From positions 76,063,791 to 76,127,790 of the forward strand of contig JAKSZU010000013.1 in NCBI GenBank assembly GCA_026018925.1: a stretch of 64,000 nucleotides of DNA. Direction: 5' to 3'. A program made the position numbers and the translations under genes. A model generated the notes under the pieces. That model did not search any database. It saw only the letters and a list, made by a program, of their open reading frames with translations, and was not told the DNA's origin. Shown here in pieces: positions 11,078 through 22,164 of the stretch. How positions within the stretch are numbered: the first letter of the stretch is position 1; every line of letters starts with the position of its first letter. The stretch is from Tupaia tana. Lineage: Eukaryota > Chordata > Mammalia > Scandentia > Tupaiidae.

Positions 11078-11351
11078 GGGACCAGCAGTTAGCATAATGA
11101 CTATGTCGTTGGACTCCCATGTAGTCGACTGTGGTTTGCGTCCCAGACCCGGTGGCTTAAAACTCACGCCGGGTGCATGTGCGTGCGTGCCCAAGATCCC
11201 GAGAGGACCATGGAGGAGAAGGGACTGCAGTATGGCCATCCCTCCTGGGGGGTGATTTCTTGCTTTCTGTCTCTCTGTCTCTCTCTATCTGGCGAGCGCA
11301 CACACCCTATAGCAAAAACCCCTCCAAAAAAAAAAAAAAAGAAGAAAAAAA
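11078..11351 (+). mobile_element. group A SINE, young
   Basis: Near-consensus head, body with 'gcgtgcgtgcccaagatccc', A tail with a few G. TSD 'aagacatttc' at 11,068-11,077 and 11,352-11,361. Confidence 0.92.
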
Positions 11352-11564
11352 AAGACATTTCATATCTTACTTTTCCTAAAGTTATATTGTAGACCCACCC
11401 CTAGAAAAATACATTTGTACTATTACTTCTTTATTTATCATCAAGCTCTTTGGAAATTAACATAATAAATAAAAAGTACAAATAAGTGCTCAAAGTGTTA
11501 AGTGCATGTTATTATCTGGTGTAGGATAAAGAATCACCTTTACATGACTGTTAACAGACCTCAT

Positions 11565-11893
11565 GTTTCTGTTATTCTAGAATCTGTACATTTATACCCT
11601 GATCCCCAGTGTGATAGATTTTGGAAAAGAGGCCTTTGGTAGTTAATCAGTTCAGGAAGATAGAGCCCTCGCTGTGACCTTATGAGAAGGGGCACAAGAG
11701 AACGTGCTTCTATCGCTGATTCCTGTCAAGTGTACAGCAGGAAGATAACTATTTGTGTACCAAGAAGAAAACCCCCACCAAGAACCATATCTCAGACCGC
11801 TCAGTCAACAGAACTGTGAGAAACAGGTGCTGTTTAAGCCACTCAGTCTCTGGGTAATTTGTTATAGCAGCTTGAGCTGACTGAGACAATGAG
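11565..11893 (+). mobile_element. MaLR LTR (MLT1/MST type), ERVL-MaLR
   Basis: Ordered landmarks of the family: 'ccctgatccccagtgtgata', 'aaaagaggcctttggtagtt', 'agaactgtgagaaacaggtg', 'tttaagccactcagtctctg', 'ttatagcagcttgagctgac'. Plus orientation, solo LTR with no internal sequence beside it. Confidence 0.88.
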
Positions 11894-11899
11894 TAACTC

Positions 11900-12625
11900 A
11901 AAAAATTGCTCAGGTTCTTATTTTGAACTTAAGGTTTTTTAATTGAATGTTTTTACGTCTCTCTCTTATGAATCAAGGTGTCGTTTACTCTTCATACCCC
12001 AAGGAATAATCAAATTCCCACCTATTGCAGGCATTTCACTCTATAATGCAAATCTGAACATGGAAGGAAATGTTCTTAAATGTCATTTACTTATTTCCTT
12101 ATACTCTGGCTTCTACTAACACTTAACCAAACTTCTCTTTTTGGCAACTTATAAAAAGTCCACTGATTTCATTGAATTTTATATGACTCTGCTTTTTAAA
12201 TGTTACTATAAGAATTATGGTCTTTACATTACTGCTCAAGAATTTCTTAAAAAGACACATTTAGAATTATTTTCATTGCATCTTCTTTAAAATACACACA
12301 GTTTAAATACACATCTATTTATCTCTATAGCATATATATTGACTACTTTGGGGACTAAATCTAGTCCACTATTTTTTGTTGTATTAAGCACTTTTGTCTT
12401 CATCACTACCCAAGCAATTGTGGAGAGGATAAAGAAAAATGTGCCTGCCTGGTATAAATCTACATGGTTTAAAACTGTGCTGTTTTTTCATAATTGTATT
12501 ATGTGCTTTTCAATGGGAAGAAAGGCGGTTCTCCAAAATTTCTTTATGTAACTGTTATTATGGTCTAATAAAATACAACTTTCTTACTTCTGAAGTGAAC
12601 AAGGTGAATTTTATTTAATGTCTCT
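11900..12625. other. no recognised feature
   Basis: AT-rich sequence. A 70-codon ORF near 12,339 starts with 'MTTLGTKSSPLFFVV' but has no family match that I know and no supporting context. Confidence 0.4.
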
Positions 12626-12628
12626 CAA

Positions 12629-12970
12629 TTGAACTCTCAGGTGTGTTAATTGGGATTTGAGAGTGACTCTCTTTCCCAATCCCTGCACCATCGGGACAGC
12701 TGCCCCAGTAAGGATGGGCCTGGTTGCAAGGTGAGCAGCAGGAAAATGGAGCAGCAGAGAGCGCTCAGCTCATCTCCTCCCAAACACCTTTGAACTCTCA
12801 GGTTTGTTCATTGGAACTTGGAGAGTCACTGCATTTCCCACATTCCCTCCCCTCTTCATTGGGACATCCTCCCCAGATAGGATGGGCCTGGCTGCGGGGA
12901 GTGGTGGGTAGATGGTGCTGCAGAGAGTGTGCAGTTCATCTCCTTCCAAAGACAATTCAACTCTTAGGCT
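12629..12970. repeat. diverged tandem repeat, period about 161-166 bp
   Basis: The phrase 'ttgaactctcagg' begins units at 12,629 and 12,790, and a degraded third start 'ttcaactcttagg' lies at 12,956. Inside both units the order 'gggac-g-tccccag', 'aggatgggcctgg', 'gcagagag', 'cagctcatctcct/gttcatctcctt' is kept. The units are clearly more GC-rich than their surroundings. It could be a repeated U3 region of an unrecognised LTR or a minisatellite. Confidence 0.75.
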
Positions 12971-13225
12971 TTATCTGAATCACATGGGGTGCAAAGCATC
13001 CCATGCAATGCCTACCATCTTCCTCAGGTGAATTGAGCAGCTCAGCCTCAGGTACACCTATTCTCTAAAAACTGGGAGGCCTTTAAATTACTCAGTTCTA
13101 GCAACAAAAGTGCAGGTTGCTAAGTTCATAACAATTAGTGCACGTAAGAAAAAGATGGAAATGTGGCAAATGGACAACCTAACCACATGCCTTAGGGAAT
13201 TAGAAAAAGAACAACAAAAAAAGTC

Positions 13226-13332
13226 AGGACCAGCATATGGCATAATGGTCACCTCACTGAACTCCCATGTAGTTGACCATTATTTGAGTTCCAGACCCAG
13301 CACATGCATGCACACATGCCCAGCATGATTTT
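13226..13332 (+). mobile_element. group A SINE, 3'-truncated
   Basis: Head 'ggaccagcatatggcataat' with B box 'atttgagttcc', then 'cacatgcatgcacacatgcc'. It stops within the body where L1 sequence starts, so the junction may reflect the L1 insertion or a deletion. Confidence 0.7.
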
Positions 13333-13410
13333 ACGCAGGCCCTGATTGGCTTTACTTCTGAATTCTCAAACACTTTTAAAGAAGAGATAATCCCTATTCT
13401 ATTCAATTTC

Positions 13411-13677
13411 TTTTTTTTTTTTTCTTTTGGAGAGATTTTTGCTACAGGGCACGTGCATTCCCAGAATGACAGGGAGAGACAGAGAAACAGAAAGCAAGAA
13501 ATCACCCCCCAGGGGGGATGGCCATGCCACAATCCCTTCTCCTCCACTCTCCCCTCGGGATCATGGGCACACACGCACACATATCCCGTGTGAGTTTAAA
13601 ACACTGAGTTGGGGACCTGAACCACGGTCAACTACATGGGATTCCAGTGACATAGCCATTATGCCAACTGCTGGTCC
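13411..13677 (-). mobile_element. group A SINE within L1
   Basis: Full-length reverse copy from poly(T) to complement of 'gggaccagcagttggcataa'. It splits the L1 ORF2 reading 'LFYSISKDPK'. TSD of at least 'caatttct' (13,404-13,411; 13,678-13,685). Confidence 0.9.
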
Positions 13678-14177
13678 CAATTTCTAAAGATCCAAAAGGA
13701 AGGAACCCACCTAAATTCATTTTATGAAGCCTCCATCACCCTCATTTCCAAAACAGATAAGGAAAACTACAGACCAATATAGCTGATGAATATAGATGCA
13801 AAAATTCTCAACAAGATCCCAGCAAATCATATCCAACAACATATAACAAAGATTATCCATCACAACCAGGTAGACCTTATTTCAGGTATGCAAGGGTGGT
13901 TCAACATATGCAAAACCATAAACATAATACAACATATTAAGAGAAAATAATATAAAAACCATATGATCATTTCAACTGATGCAGAAAAAGCATTTGAAAA
14001 AAATGCAATATCCTTTCATGATTTATACTCAGCAATATTGGCATAGAAGGATCATTTCTCAGCATAATAAAAGACATCTATGAAAAACCTACAGTTAACA
14101 TTATACTGAATGAGGAAAAATTGAAAGCTTTTTCACTAAAAACTGGTACAAAACAAGGCTGCTCACTTTCTCCACTC

Positions 14178-14386
14178 TTTTTTTTTTTTTTTTTTTTTGG
14201 AGAGGTTTCCACTATAGGGTACGTGCGCTCGCCAGACAGACAGAGACAGAGAGACAGAAAGCAAGAAATCACCCCCCAGGGGGATGGCCATGCCGCAATC
14301 CCTTCTCCTCCATGGTCCTTAACCGCGGTAGACTACATGGGAGTCCAGCAACGTAGCCATTAAGCTAACTGCTGGACTGCTGGTCC
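14178..14386 (-). mobile_element. group A SINE within L1, internally deleted
   Basis: Reverse copy disrupting the reverse transcriptase region. About 75 bp of the body between the 'ccttctcctccat' segment and the B box is missing. TSD 'ctccactc' at 14,170-14,177 and 14,387-14,394. The head end carries a small duplication, 'gctggactgctggtccc'. Confidence 0.88.
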
Positions 14387-15334
14387 CTCCACTCCTTTTC
14401 AATGCAGTGATGGAAGTCCTAGCCAATGCAGTCAGAAAAGAGAATAAAATAAAAGACATCCGAATAGGGAAAAAAGAGTTGAGATTATCTCTATTTGCAG
14501 ATGACATGATTGTATACGTAGAAGAACCAGAGATATCCATGAAAAAACTTCTTGAAATAATAAACGAATACAGTAAGTGTCAGGATACAAAATCGACTTA
14601 CAAAACTCTATAGCATTTCTATATACAAACAACAAACAGATAGAGGTAGAACTGAAATAACTAATCCCATTTACAATAGCCACACAAAGTATGAGATACC
14701 TAAGAATAAATTTAACCAAGGAAGTCAAGAAACTCTACAAGGAAAACTATGAAAATCTTTAAAAAAGAAATTGAAAATGACACAAAAAAAGTGGAAGGTT
14801 GTCCTATATTCCTGGATTAGAAGAATTAATATAATCCAAATGGCAATTCTACCCAAATTAATCTATATATTTAATACAACCCTTATCAAATTACCAGAGA
14901 CATTTTTCACAGATCTAGAAAAGAAAATCATAGAGTATGTCTGGAGTCATTAAAGACCCCATATTGCCAAAGCAATCCTGCACAAGAATAGGGAAGTGGG
15001 TGACATCTCACTCCCTGACCCCAAATTTTATTACAAAGCTGTGATAATCAAAACACCATAGTATTGGCACAAAAACAGACATGTGGACCAATGGAACAGA
15101 ATAGAGATTTTGGAAATAAGCCCTAAAACATATATAGCCTACTAGTCTTTGAAAAAGGGCACTAGTTAATTCAGTAGGAAAAGGAAAACCTCTTTGGCAA
15201 ATAGTGCTGGAGAAACTGGGTATCCACCTGCAGAAAGATGAATCTGAACCCCTACCTCTCACTATTAACAAAAATCAAGTCAAAATGGGTCAAATATCTA
15301 AATCTAAGACCCCGAACTATACAACTACTGGTGG

Positions 15335-15588
15335 GGCGGCCAGCAGTTAGCATAATGGCTATATCGTTGGACTCCCATGTAGTCGACCGCGGTTTGCATC
15401 CCAGACCTGGTGGCTTAAAACTCATGCCGGGTGCATGTGCGTGCATGCCCAAGATCCGGAGAGGAGAATGGAGGAGAAGGGATTGCAGCGTGGCCATCCC
15501 CCCTGAGGGGTGATTGCTCGCTTTCTGTCTCTCTGTCTCTATCTCTGTCTGTCTGGCAAGCGCATACGCCCTATAGCAAAAACCTCTT

Positions 15589-15620
<32 letters not shown>

Positions 15621-15626
15621 GAAAAA
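15335..15626 (+). mobile_element. group A SINE within L1
   Basis: Same orientation as the L1 and splits the ORF2 stretch ending 'NLRPRTIQLLV'. TSD 'aactactggtgg' (15,323-15,334) against 'aactcctggtgg' (15,627-15,638), one mismatch. Confidence 0.9.
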
Positions 15627-16974
15627 AACTCCTGGTGGAAAACACTGGGGAAACTCTGAGAGACATTAGAGTAGGCAAAGACTTTTTAAATAAGACCATC
15701 AAAGCACACAAACGATAATTCCAAACATAGACAAGTGTGATTACATCCAATTAAGAAGTTTCTGGATAGCAAAAGACACAGGAATTTAGTGTGAATCAGC
15801 AACCCTTGGAATGGGAGAATATTTTTATGAACTATGTGTCAGATAAGGGACTGATAGCCAGAATACACAGATAACTTTAAAAAAAAAGACATTAACCCAA
15901 TTAAAAGATGGGAAAATAAGCTAAACAAACCAACTCTGTAAGGAAGACATATGGTCAAAAAGCATATGAAAAAAAAAAAATGCTCAACATCCCTCATCAA
16001 AAGAGAGATACAGATCAAAACCAGAACAAGACAACACCTAACCTCAGTCAAAACACCTAAGATTAAGAAATCAAAAAATGGCAAGTGCCAGCAGGGACGT
16101 GTTGAAAGGGGAACTCTCCTACACTGCTGGTGGGAATGCAAATTGGTCCAGCCACTGTAGAAAACAATATGGAGTTTGGTTCCTCAAAGACCTACAAATA
16201 GAATGACCATATGATCTAGCAATTCCACTTCTGGGTATCTACTCAAAGGACAGAAGAATGTTCAGTTGGAATGTTCACTACTTTCACATCTATGTTTCTT
16301 GCAACATTATTCACAATTACTAAGACATGAAACCAACCCAAATGTCCACAAACAGATGAATGGATTGAAAAAGTATGACACATACATCCTATGGAATACT
16401 ATTCAGACATAAAAAATAAAATAAAATGAAAACAAGATCCTGGCACTTGATAGAAAGTGAACAAATAGGGAAAATTTACTCCTCAGTGAAGCAAGCCAGG
16501 CTATGAAAGAAAGACATTGTGTGTCTCCACTTAATATATAGCAACTGTCCACACTCTATGGTGAAAACCAAAAGATTAGAGGACATAGAAGCACTGAAAA
16601 TTATTATGGATACTGGAGACAATATGGAAAGACGGTGGAAGAAGTGGGAGAGTGTAAGAAAAAATTAAGGAGAAAAACAAAGATGCAAGGTATTTATGGG
16701 ATATGTAAGTAAATTATTATCTGTTGATGATAACATGTTTTATACCCTCAACTGGACTGGTGTGAAGTGTATTATGTTGGGTAAATTCAACTTACAAGCT
16801 AAGTGATGTTTAGTGATTAAATGTATAAAATTAAATTAAATTAAAAAATAATAAATAAAATTAAATTAAAAATAGATTTTTACTCTTTTATGAAGGAAAA
16901 GATGAGGATAGAGAAAAAGGGAGGCAGAAATAGGCTATTCTTGATAGAGTCTTGGTGTCCCAATTCCCTTTCTT

Positions 16975-17102
16975 CAATCTCTCAATTAACTAGCATTACA
17001 GGTGCAACACCATGCCTGGCAAATTCAGATCAGTCTGAGAACTGAACCAGAGCTTTCAGCCTCCCAAGTGGTAGCACAATCTGTGAGCTACTATGACTGG
17101 TT
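16975..17102 (-). mobile_element. 7SL-derived (Alu/B1-like) SINE fragment
   Basis: Two monomer-like pieces on the minus strand: 'ctagcattacaggtgcaaca' with 'ccatgcctggc', then 'cagcctcccaagtggtagca' with 'tgtgagctactatgactgg'. Each resembles the complement of the 7SL 5' domain (…cctcccaaagtgctgggattacaggcgtgagccac…). Divergence is high, so the dimer reading is tentative. Confidence 0.55.
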
Positions 17103-17384
17103 CAAATATATGAAGTTTTAATAACCCTCTTTGTTGACCCAGTGGAGAACAAAATACTGGTCCTTTACTTAGAGTGGTCTTCACCTCTCTGGGAATGATA
17201 TGTAGAAAAACATGTTGAAAAACTATATGGAAAAAAATGTATGGAAAAACTAAAGGATCCAAAGGAACACTGGATCTTTCAGAACTATTCAAACAAAGAA
17301 CAATTATTTCAATGGTTCTAGTGACTCAAGTAGTAGTAGTCATTGTGCATTTCCTATTCATTCATGATGCCATGGAAAAATGGC

Positions 17385-17652
17385 CAGAGAGTTTTTTCTT
17401 TTCTTTCTTTCTTTTGTTTTTCTTCCCTCAGAGGGTGTGTGTGCTTACCAGAGGGACACAGAGAGAGGGAGAAAGCACCCCTTAGTGAGAATGGTTATGC
17501 TACAATCCCTTCTCTTTCATTTATCCATCCTATAGATTTGGAACACAAATGTACCAAGGATGCTTTCAAGCCAGTAGAGTAGGGTTGTGAACCATGAAGT
17601 TGGCCATGTGGGATCTGGCTTCCTTACCCATTAGGCCATGGAGCTAACCTGA
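17385..17652 (-). mobile_element. group A SINE, diverged
   Basis: T-rich tail (tttcttttctttctttc), purine tract, 'gctacaatcccttctctttc', degraded head ending 'catggagctaacct'. Confidence 0.75.
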
Positions 17653-17834
17653 AAGAGTCCTTTCTTTTATGGAACTAAATGAGTAGTAGGTTACTCTGCT
17701 AAAAGGTCTTCATCGATAATGCTCCAAATATTTAATAATTTGCCAGTTCATTTACACCATGCTGCTAAAGACCATTCATGAATTTATGTGTAATACAGTG
17801 TTTGGGCTAAATCTAAATACTACATTGTAACTGT

Positions 17835-18225
17835 TTTGGTTCATAACAACTCACCCCATCATTCAATAGTTTTAAACAACTGTTTTATTTACTCATCATT
17901 GGATAATTAGGACTCAACTGGCAGTTCTTCTATTCTAGCCAGTAGGCACTCATACAACTACATTCAGCTAGTGAGTCAGCTGAGATGCTAGGGCAGTTGA
18001 TATTTTTATTCTCTCCATGTACTCTGAAATTTTCTTTTATCATCTGGTCTCTCTAGCAAAGAAGAATTATTTTATATATGGAGATTCAAGGATCCCAAGG
18101 GTTTAAAAGTGGAAGCTGCCAGGCACTTTTAAGGTTATTATGTAACTGACAAAGCATCATACCAGTGACATTCTTTGGATCAAAGCAGATCATAAGTCAG
18201 TCCAAATCCAAAGAGAGTTGATGGT
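17835..18225 (-). mobile_element. probable MaLR (MLT1-like) LTR, degraded
   Basis: 'aacaactcaccccatcattc', 'agttttaaacaactgtttta' is the complement of the MaLR 3' end (ttgttttaaaccactaag). Downstream 'gactcaactggcagttcttc', 'ggaagctgccaggcactttt' and 'ggatcaaagcagatcataag' keep the order of a MaLR-type element in reverse. Subfamily not assigned. Confidence 0.5.
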
Positions 18226-18510
18226 TGAAGTGGATGAATAGCAGAAAGCATGGCTTCTTAACAGTCAATTAACAATCTAGAACAAAAACAAAATCCCACT
18301 AGATATGAGTCAAATGTAAAGCTTCATTACATGATAGTAACAATCATTGAATAGTCAGACCAATCTTCCTCAAAAAACCATTTTTTTAGGAGACACCTAG
18401 CACTAGCAATGAGAAAAAAGGGTTATTTTGGGGAACTAATCTGACTTTTCAATGAATGCTACTGTAATGAAATTTTACCTTTGACTCATGCCTGGTGGGA
18501 TTTCATTTTG
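18226..18510. other. no recognised feature
   Basis: Short unassigned AT-rich interval. Confidence 0.4.
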
Positions 18511-18760
18511 GCCAGCAGATGGTATAGTGGTTAAGGTGCTGAACTTTCACACATCCAGCTTTCGTGGTCTGAGTCCCAGATCTGGTAGTGTAAGACTCAC
18601 GCCAGGCACATGTATGTATGTGCCCAAAATCCCAGGAGAAGAATGAAAGAGAAGGGATTGTGGTGTGGCCATCTCCACTGGGGTGGGGGTGGGGTGTGAT
18701 TTGTGACTTTCCCTCTCACTCTTTCTGTCAAGTGAATATGTACTATCAGAAAAAAACTTT
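18511..18760 (+). mobile_element. group A SINE
   Basis: Head 'ttggccagcagatggtatag', B box 'gtggtctgagtccc', body, and a G-rich interruption 'ggggtgggggtggggtgtg' before the pyrimidine tract. Confidence 0.82.
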
Positions 18761-18869
18761 ATAAAATGCTGTAAAAGTATTAAACATTAACAATACAAAT
18801 AAAATTGACACTAAAACTCCTACAAAGCCATCCAAAAATAGGAAGTTTGTATTTAAAAAAAAATGTTTA

Positions 18870-19042
18870 AAGAATTTTTTTTATTTCATTTCATTTATTA
18901 TCTTTATTATCATTATTTTATTAACTCACCACAGGAAGTCAGAGTGAGAGAGAGAAGGAAAGTGAGAAAGCAAGCTGCTAGGTCTGGAACTCTAACTCCT
19001 CTCAAGATTTTGGGTATGCATGCACACATACCCAGTGTGGTT
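18870..19042 (-). mobile_element. group C-like SINE joined to group A body
   Basis: Reverse C-type segment ('gtgagaaagcaagctgctag') breaks off inside the B box and continues as A-type body ('ctcaagattttgggtatgca'). Either two truncated copies in contact or a chimeric element. Confidence 0.55.
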
Positions 19043-19182
19043 TTCTTTTCTTTTTTTTTTTTTTGCACTGAAGAGCTTTAATACATTTATAGTTTATATG
19101 TTTATGCACTTAAAAAATACACACACATACATAAACAAGTGTGTGTGTGTGTTCAATAAATAAATAGAGGAAAGTATAGCTT

Positions 19183-19408
19183 TTTTTTAGAGAGATTTTT
19201 GCTATAGAGTGCATGCACTCACTGGAGAGAGAGACAGAGAAATAGAAAGCAAGAAATCACTACCCCTGGGGGCGGGGGATGGCCACACCACAATCCCTTC
19301 TCCCCCATTCTCCTCTTGTGGCATGAGTTTTAAGTCGCTGTATCCGGGACTCTAACCATAGTTGACTATGTGGGAGTCCAGTGGCATAACCATTATGCCA
19401 TCTGCTGT
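19183..19408 (-). mobile_element. group A SINE
   Basis: Poly(T), 'agagagatttttgctatag', body with part of the 'cccaagatc' segment missing, complete head ending 'gccatctgctg'. Confidence 0.85.
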
Positions 19409-19409
19409 T

Positions 19410-19420
19410 TTTTTTTCACA

Positions 19421-19459
<39 letters not shown>

Positions 19460-19680
19460 TGTATATACTTTCAATCATATTGTTTGGCTTACAATGAGAC
19501 CATTTCGATATGTGAACATTTCTCCCCAACCCGTTGATTGAAATATCTTCATCAGATAACACCACACCTCCCCATCCCTTCAATGCTCTACCTCTGTATC
19601 CCTTCTCCAAATGTCTTTCATTAGGCCCCACTCCTCCACATACACCTCATCTGACATTCACACCCATCTCTTGTGTTGGT
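19410..19680 (-). mobile_element. probable L1 3' UTR end with (TTA)n
   Basis: A (tta) repeat at 19,422-19,459 is followed by sequence whose complement resembles the end of an L1 3' UTR of this genome ('gttatctgatgaagatattt' on the minus strand). Compare the L1 at 16.7 kb. The assignment is by resemblance only. Confidence 0.45.
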
Positions 19681-19682
19681 TT

Positions 19683-19767
19683 TCAAGCCCCTTGATCCAG
19701 GACTGGAATGGTGCAGATGGTCACATGGGATCTAGCCACCTTAACCACCATACAACTTGGCTGACCA
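19683..19767 (-). mobile_element. SINE head fragment
   Basis: 'aagccccttgatccaggact' to 'ccaccatacaacttggctga': complement of the tRNA-like head only. Confidence 0.6.
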
Positions 19768-19914
19768 TAGATTCTTACTCATCCCTAGAGTTCTATCAGA
19801 TGGTGAGAAATGCCACACGAAAATTTAACAAGAGTACTGTTAAAATAGAGAGACTCAGTAACTCTAAAATCTAAAGTACAGCTGGTCTTAGTATACATTT
19901 CCAACAAAAATGCA

Positions 19915-20545
19915 GTGCTAGTTATCAACTAGTTAGCTACCATACAAATTACTACAAACTTAGTGGTTTAAAATAACACAAATTTATTTTCTCACAATTA
20001 TGCAAATAAGAATCTTGGTGGGCTCTGATAAATCCTTTATCCTGAATCTTTTAAGGCTAAAATTAATGTGCCGGTTTGCCTAGACACTAATTGGGATGTT
20101 CTGGAAAGAATCTACACCCAAGTGCACTCAGACTATTGGCAGAATCCAGTTCTCCCTGTTTGTGGGGTTTGTCCACGTTATTGGATTTCATCAGAAACTT
20201 CTCAAAGTTTTTTACAGGCATCAGAGTTTATCATTATGCTCATCTCTTCATCTTTACATTAATATGTATATGACAAGTCTTTCTCATGATTTAGAATCTT
20301 TCTGACTTCTCTTTATGCCACCTCTCTTCTGATTCTGGTTTAAGAATATCCTCAACTTTTAAGGGTTCATGAAATTAGATTGGGCCTAGATAAAATAATC
20401 TGGGATAATTTCCCTGTATTAAGATCTAAAACCTAATTTCATCTGTAAATTTCCTTTTGCCAAGTAATGCAGCATATTCGCAGACTCAGGAGATTATGGT
20501 GTGAACATTTTGGGGGAGATCTTTATTCACCCTATAATACAGTTT
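19915..20545 (-). mobile_element. MaLR LTR (MLT1 type), ERVL-MaLR, reverse
   Basis: Complement of the full MLT1 order: 'actacaaacttagtggttta', 'cacaaatttattttctcaca', later 'gaatctttctgacttctctt', 'acttttaagggttcatgaaa', 'ttgggcctagataaaataat', 'acattttgggggagatcttt', 'attcaccctataatac'. Almost complete solo LTR with moderate divergence. Confidence 0.85.
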
Positions 20546-20559
20546 AAAAATGATCCACA

Positions 20560-21170
20560 GTGAACCTGAACCAGTTTGTAACAATAAGAGTTCTCTCTGC
20601 TAGAATCTTTACTCAAATATGACTTTGGCTTTAATCAATAGCAGCGGCCTTGCTTAGCTCTAAAGTAGCACTGGTATGAAGTTTAAAGTCCACTTTACTT
20701 TTTGTTTGTTAAAGGATCAACATTCTATAAACTTCAGTAAACATAAACCTTGGAAGTACAATGACAGAATTTGTAAATGAAATAATATTCTTCCCATCAG
20801 TACAGGCTTCTTTTGAGTGATGAATTGGTGACGGACAGGTATATGAGATCACGTACACATATAGTAGCCAAATAAATTTACATGTACTTCATTATGTATT
20901 TATGGATTAAGATTGAGGACTGAATTCCCATCATGTTCTCTTTGTTCTAAAATTTTTTACTGAGGCGCCTGGTGGGAGCCATGCCAATGTACCATCAATC
21001 CTATTGAACAGGTCACCTTGCCTCAGTAATCATGGATTACTTCTCATATTCTGACTCTGGAATAACATCACATGATGACATGATGATTAGTCAACTTCCT
21101 TATCTATTTTAAGAATAAACTTAAGCCTTTCTTTCTGTTGACTTCAAATTTTAAATGAAGCCTTTGTCTT
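20560..21170. other. no recognised feature
   Basis: Unassigned sequence. A GC-richer patch at about 20,960-21,010 ('gaggcgcctggtgggagcca') may be the start of the LTR that follows. Confidence 0.4.
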
Positions 21171-21174
21171 TCAG

Positions 21175-21720
21175 CCAATAATAAATTAAAAGTTCCTAAA
21201 TCTCCATATGACCTGTAAGTCCCTGCTTCAAGATATCTGCCTTCTTAGGCCAAGCCAATGGATAACCTTCATGTATTGATTTATAACTTTGACTGCAACC
21301 TAGCTTTTCTGAAATGTAAAGATCTACTGTTGACATGGGACCAGCAGTTGGCATAATGGCTATGTCACTGGACTCTTATGTAGTGGACCATGGTTTGAGT
21401 CCCAGATCCAGTGGCTTAAACTCACGCCAGGCGTGTGTGCATGCGTGCCCAAGATCCTGAGAGGAGAGTGGAGGAGAAGGGATTGTGGTGGCATGCCCAT
21501 CTCCCCTGGAGATCATTTCTCATTTTCTGTCTTTCTGGTGACCGCATGTGACCTATAGCAAAAACCTCTCCAAAAAAAAAGATCTACTGAGACTTGACTA
21601 TGTGGGAAACACTTTCTCAAGGCTTCTTGAGATTATATTTCCCCAGACTACATTTGCTCATAATGACTTAGAATAAACCTCCTTTAATATTTTACAGTTT
21701 ATTTTTTTCCATTGACAGGA
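21175..21720 (+). mobile_element. class I ERV-type solo LTR, split by a SINE
   Basis: 'ttatgcctttgcctgtaacc'-like phrase seen as 'tgatttataactttgactgc', then downstream of the SINE 'ggcttcttgagattatattt', 'cttagaataaacctccttta' (polyadenylation signal) and 'atattttacagtttattttt'. Similar landmarks occur in MER-type class I LTRs. No retroviral genes adjoin it. Start approximate. Confidence 0.5.
21337..21577 (+). mobile_element. group A SINE inside LTR
   Basis: Near-consensus head 'gggaccagcagttggcataa'. TSD 'aaagatctactg' at 21,318-21,329 and 21,578-21,589, with seven extra bases (ttgacat) between the left copy and the SINE start. Confidence 0.88.
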
Positions 21721-21810
21721 TAACAGAAGCTTCTACATAAATCCATTGTTGGATAATTTTGACATTTTATATGATATTTAAAAGGCAGTATTTACCAAAA
21801 GTTTAAAAAC

Positions 21811-22140
21811 CAGTAGGTGGTGTGGTGGTTAAGGTGCTGGACTTCCACATGGCCTCCCACCACTTGAGTTCTGAACCTGGCAGCTTGAAAATCACACTGG
21901 GGGGGCGTGTTTGTGTATGTGTGCATGCACGTGTCTGTATGTGTGTGTATGTTTGTGTGTGTGCACATGTGTGTGTGCTTGCACGCCCAAAATTCCAGGA
22001 GAATGGAGAACGAAAGGTTGTGACACGGCCATTCCCCTGAGGAGTGATTTTTCACTTTCCCCTCACTGTCTGTCTGTCTTCTCTCCAATGAGCGCATGAG
22101 CCCTATGGCAAAAATCTTAAAAAATAAAATTAAAAAAAAA
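21811..22140 (+). mobile_element. group A SINE with internal TG-rich expansion
   Basis: Head 'accagtaggtggtgtggtgg', then the usual 'gtgtgcgtgcgtgc' body motif has expanded into about 75 bp of TG/TATG repeats (21,905-21,980) before 'cgcccaaaattccaggagaa'. Confidence 0.82.
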
Positions 22141-22164
22141 TAAAAAGAAGAATCACATATCCAT

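Larger units (their letters stand above)
13335..16870 (+). mobile_element. L1 LINE, 5'-truncated, ORF2 and 3' UTR, interrupted by three SINEs
   Basis: The plus strand encodes remnants of L1 ORF2 in order. Before and around 13,700: the segment before the palm ('EIIPILFN', 'FYEASITLISK', '[16 protein letters not shown]'). About 14,130-14,580: reverse transcriptase with the catalytic '[11 protein letters not shown]' box. About 14,780-14,955: 'WIRRINIIQMAILPKLIY'. Then the C-terminal region ('LLGIYSKD', about 16,220) and a 3' UTR ending in A-rich taaa repeats near 16,800-16,870. Stops and frameshifts are frequent, so it cannot make a working enzyme. Group A SINEs sit at 13,411, 14,178 and 15,335. 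Family L1 ORF2p is the endonuclease and reverse transcriptase that also mobilises SINEs and processed pseudogenes. The truncation point is approximate. Confidence 0.92.
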
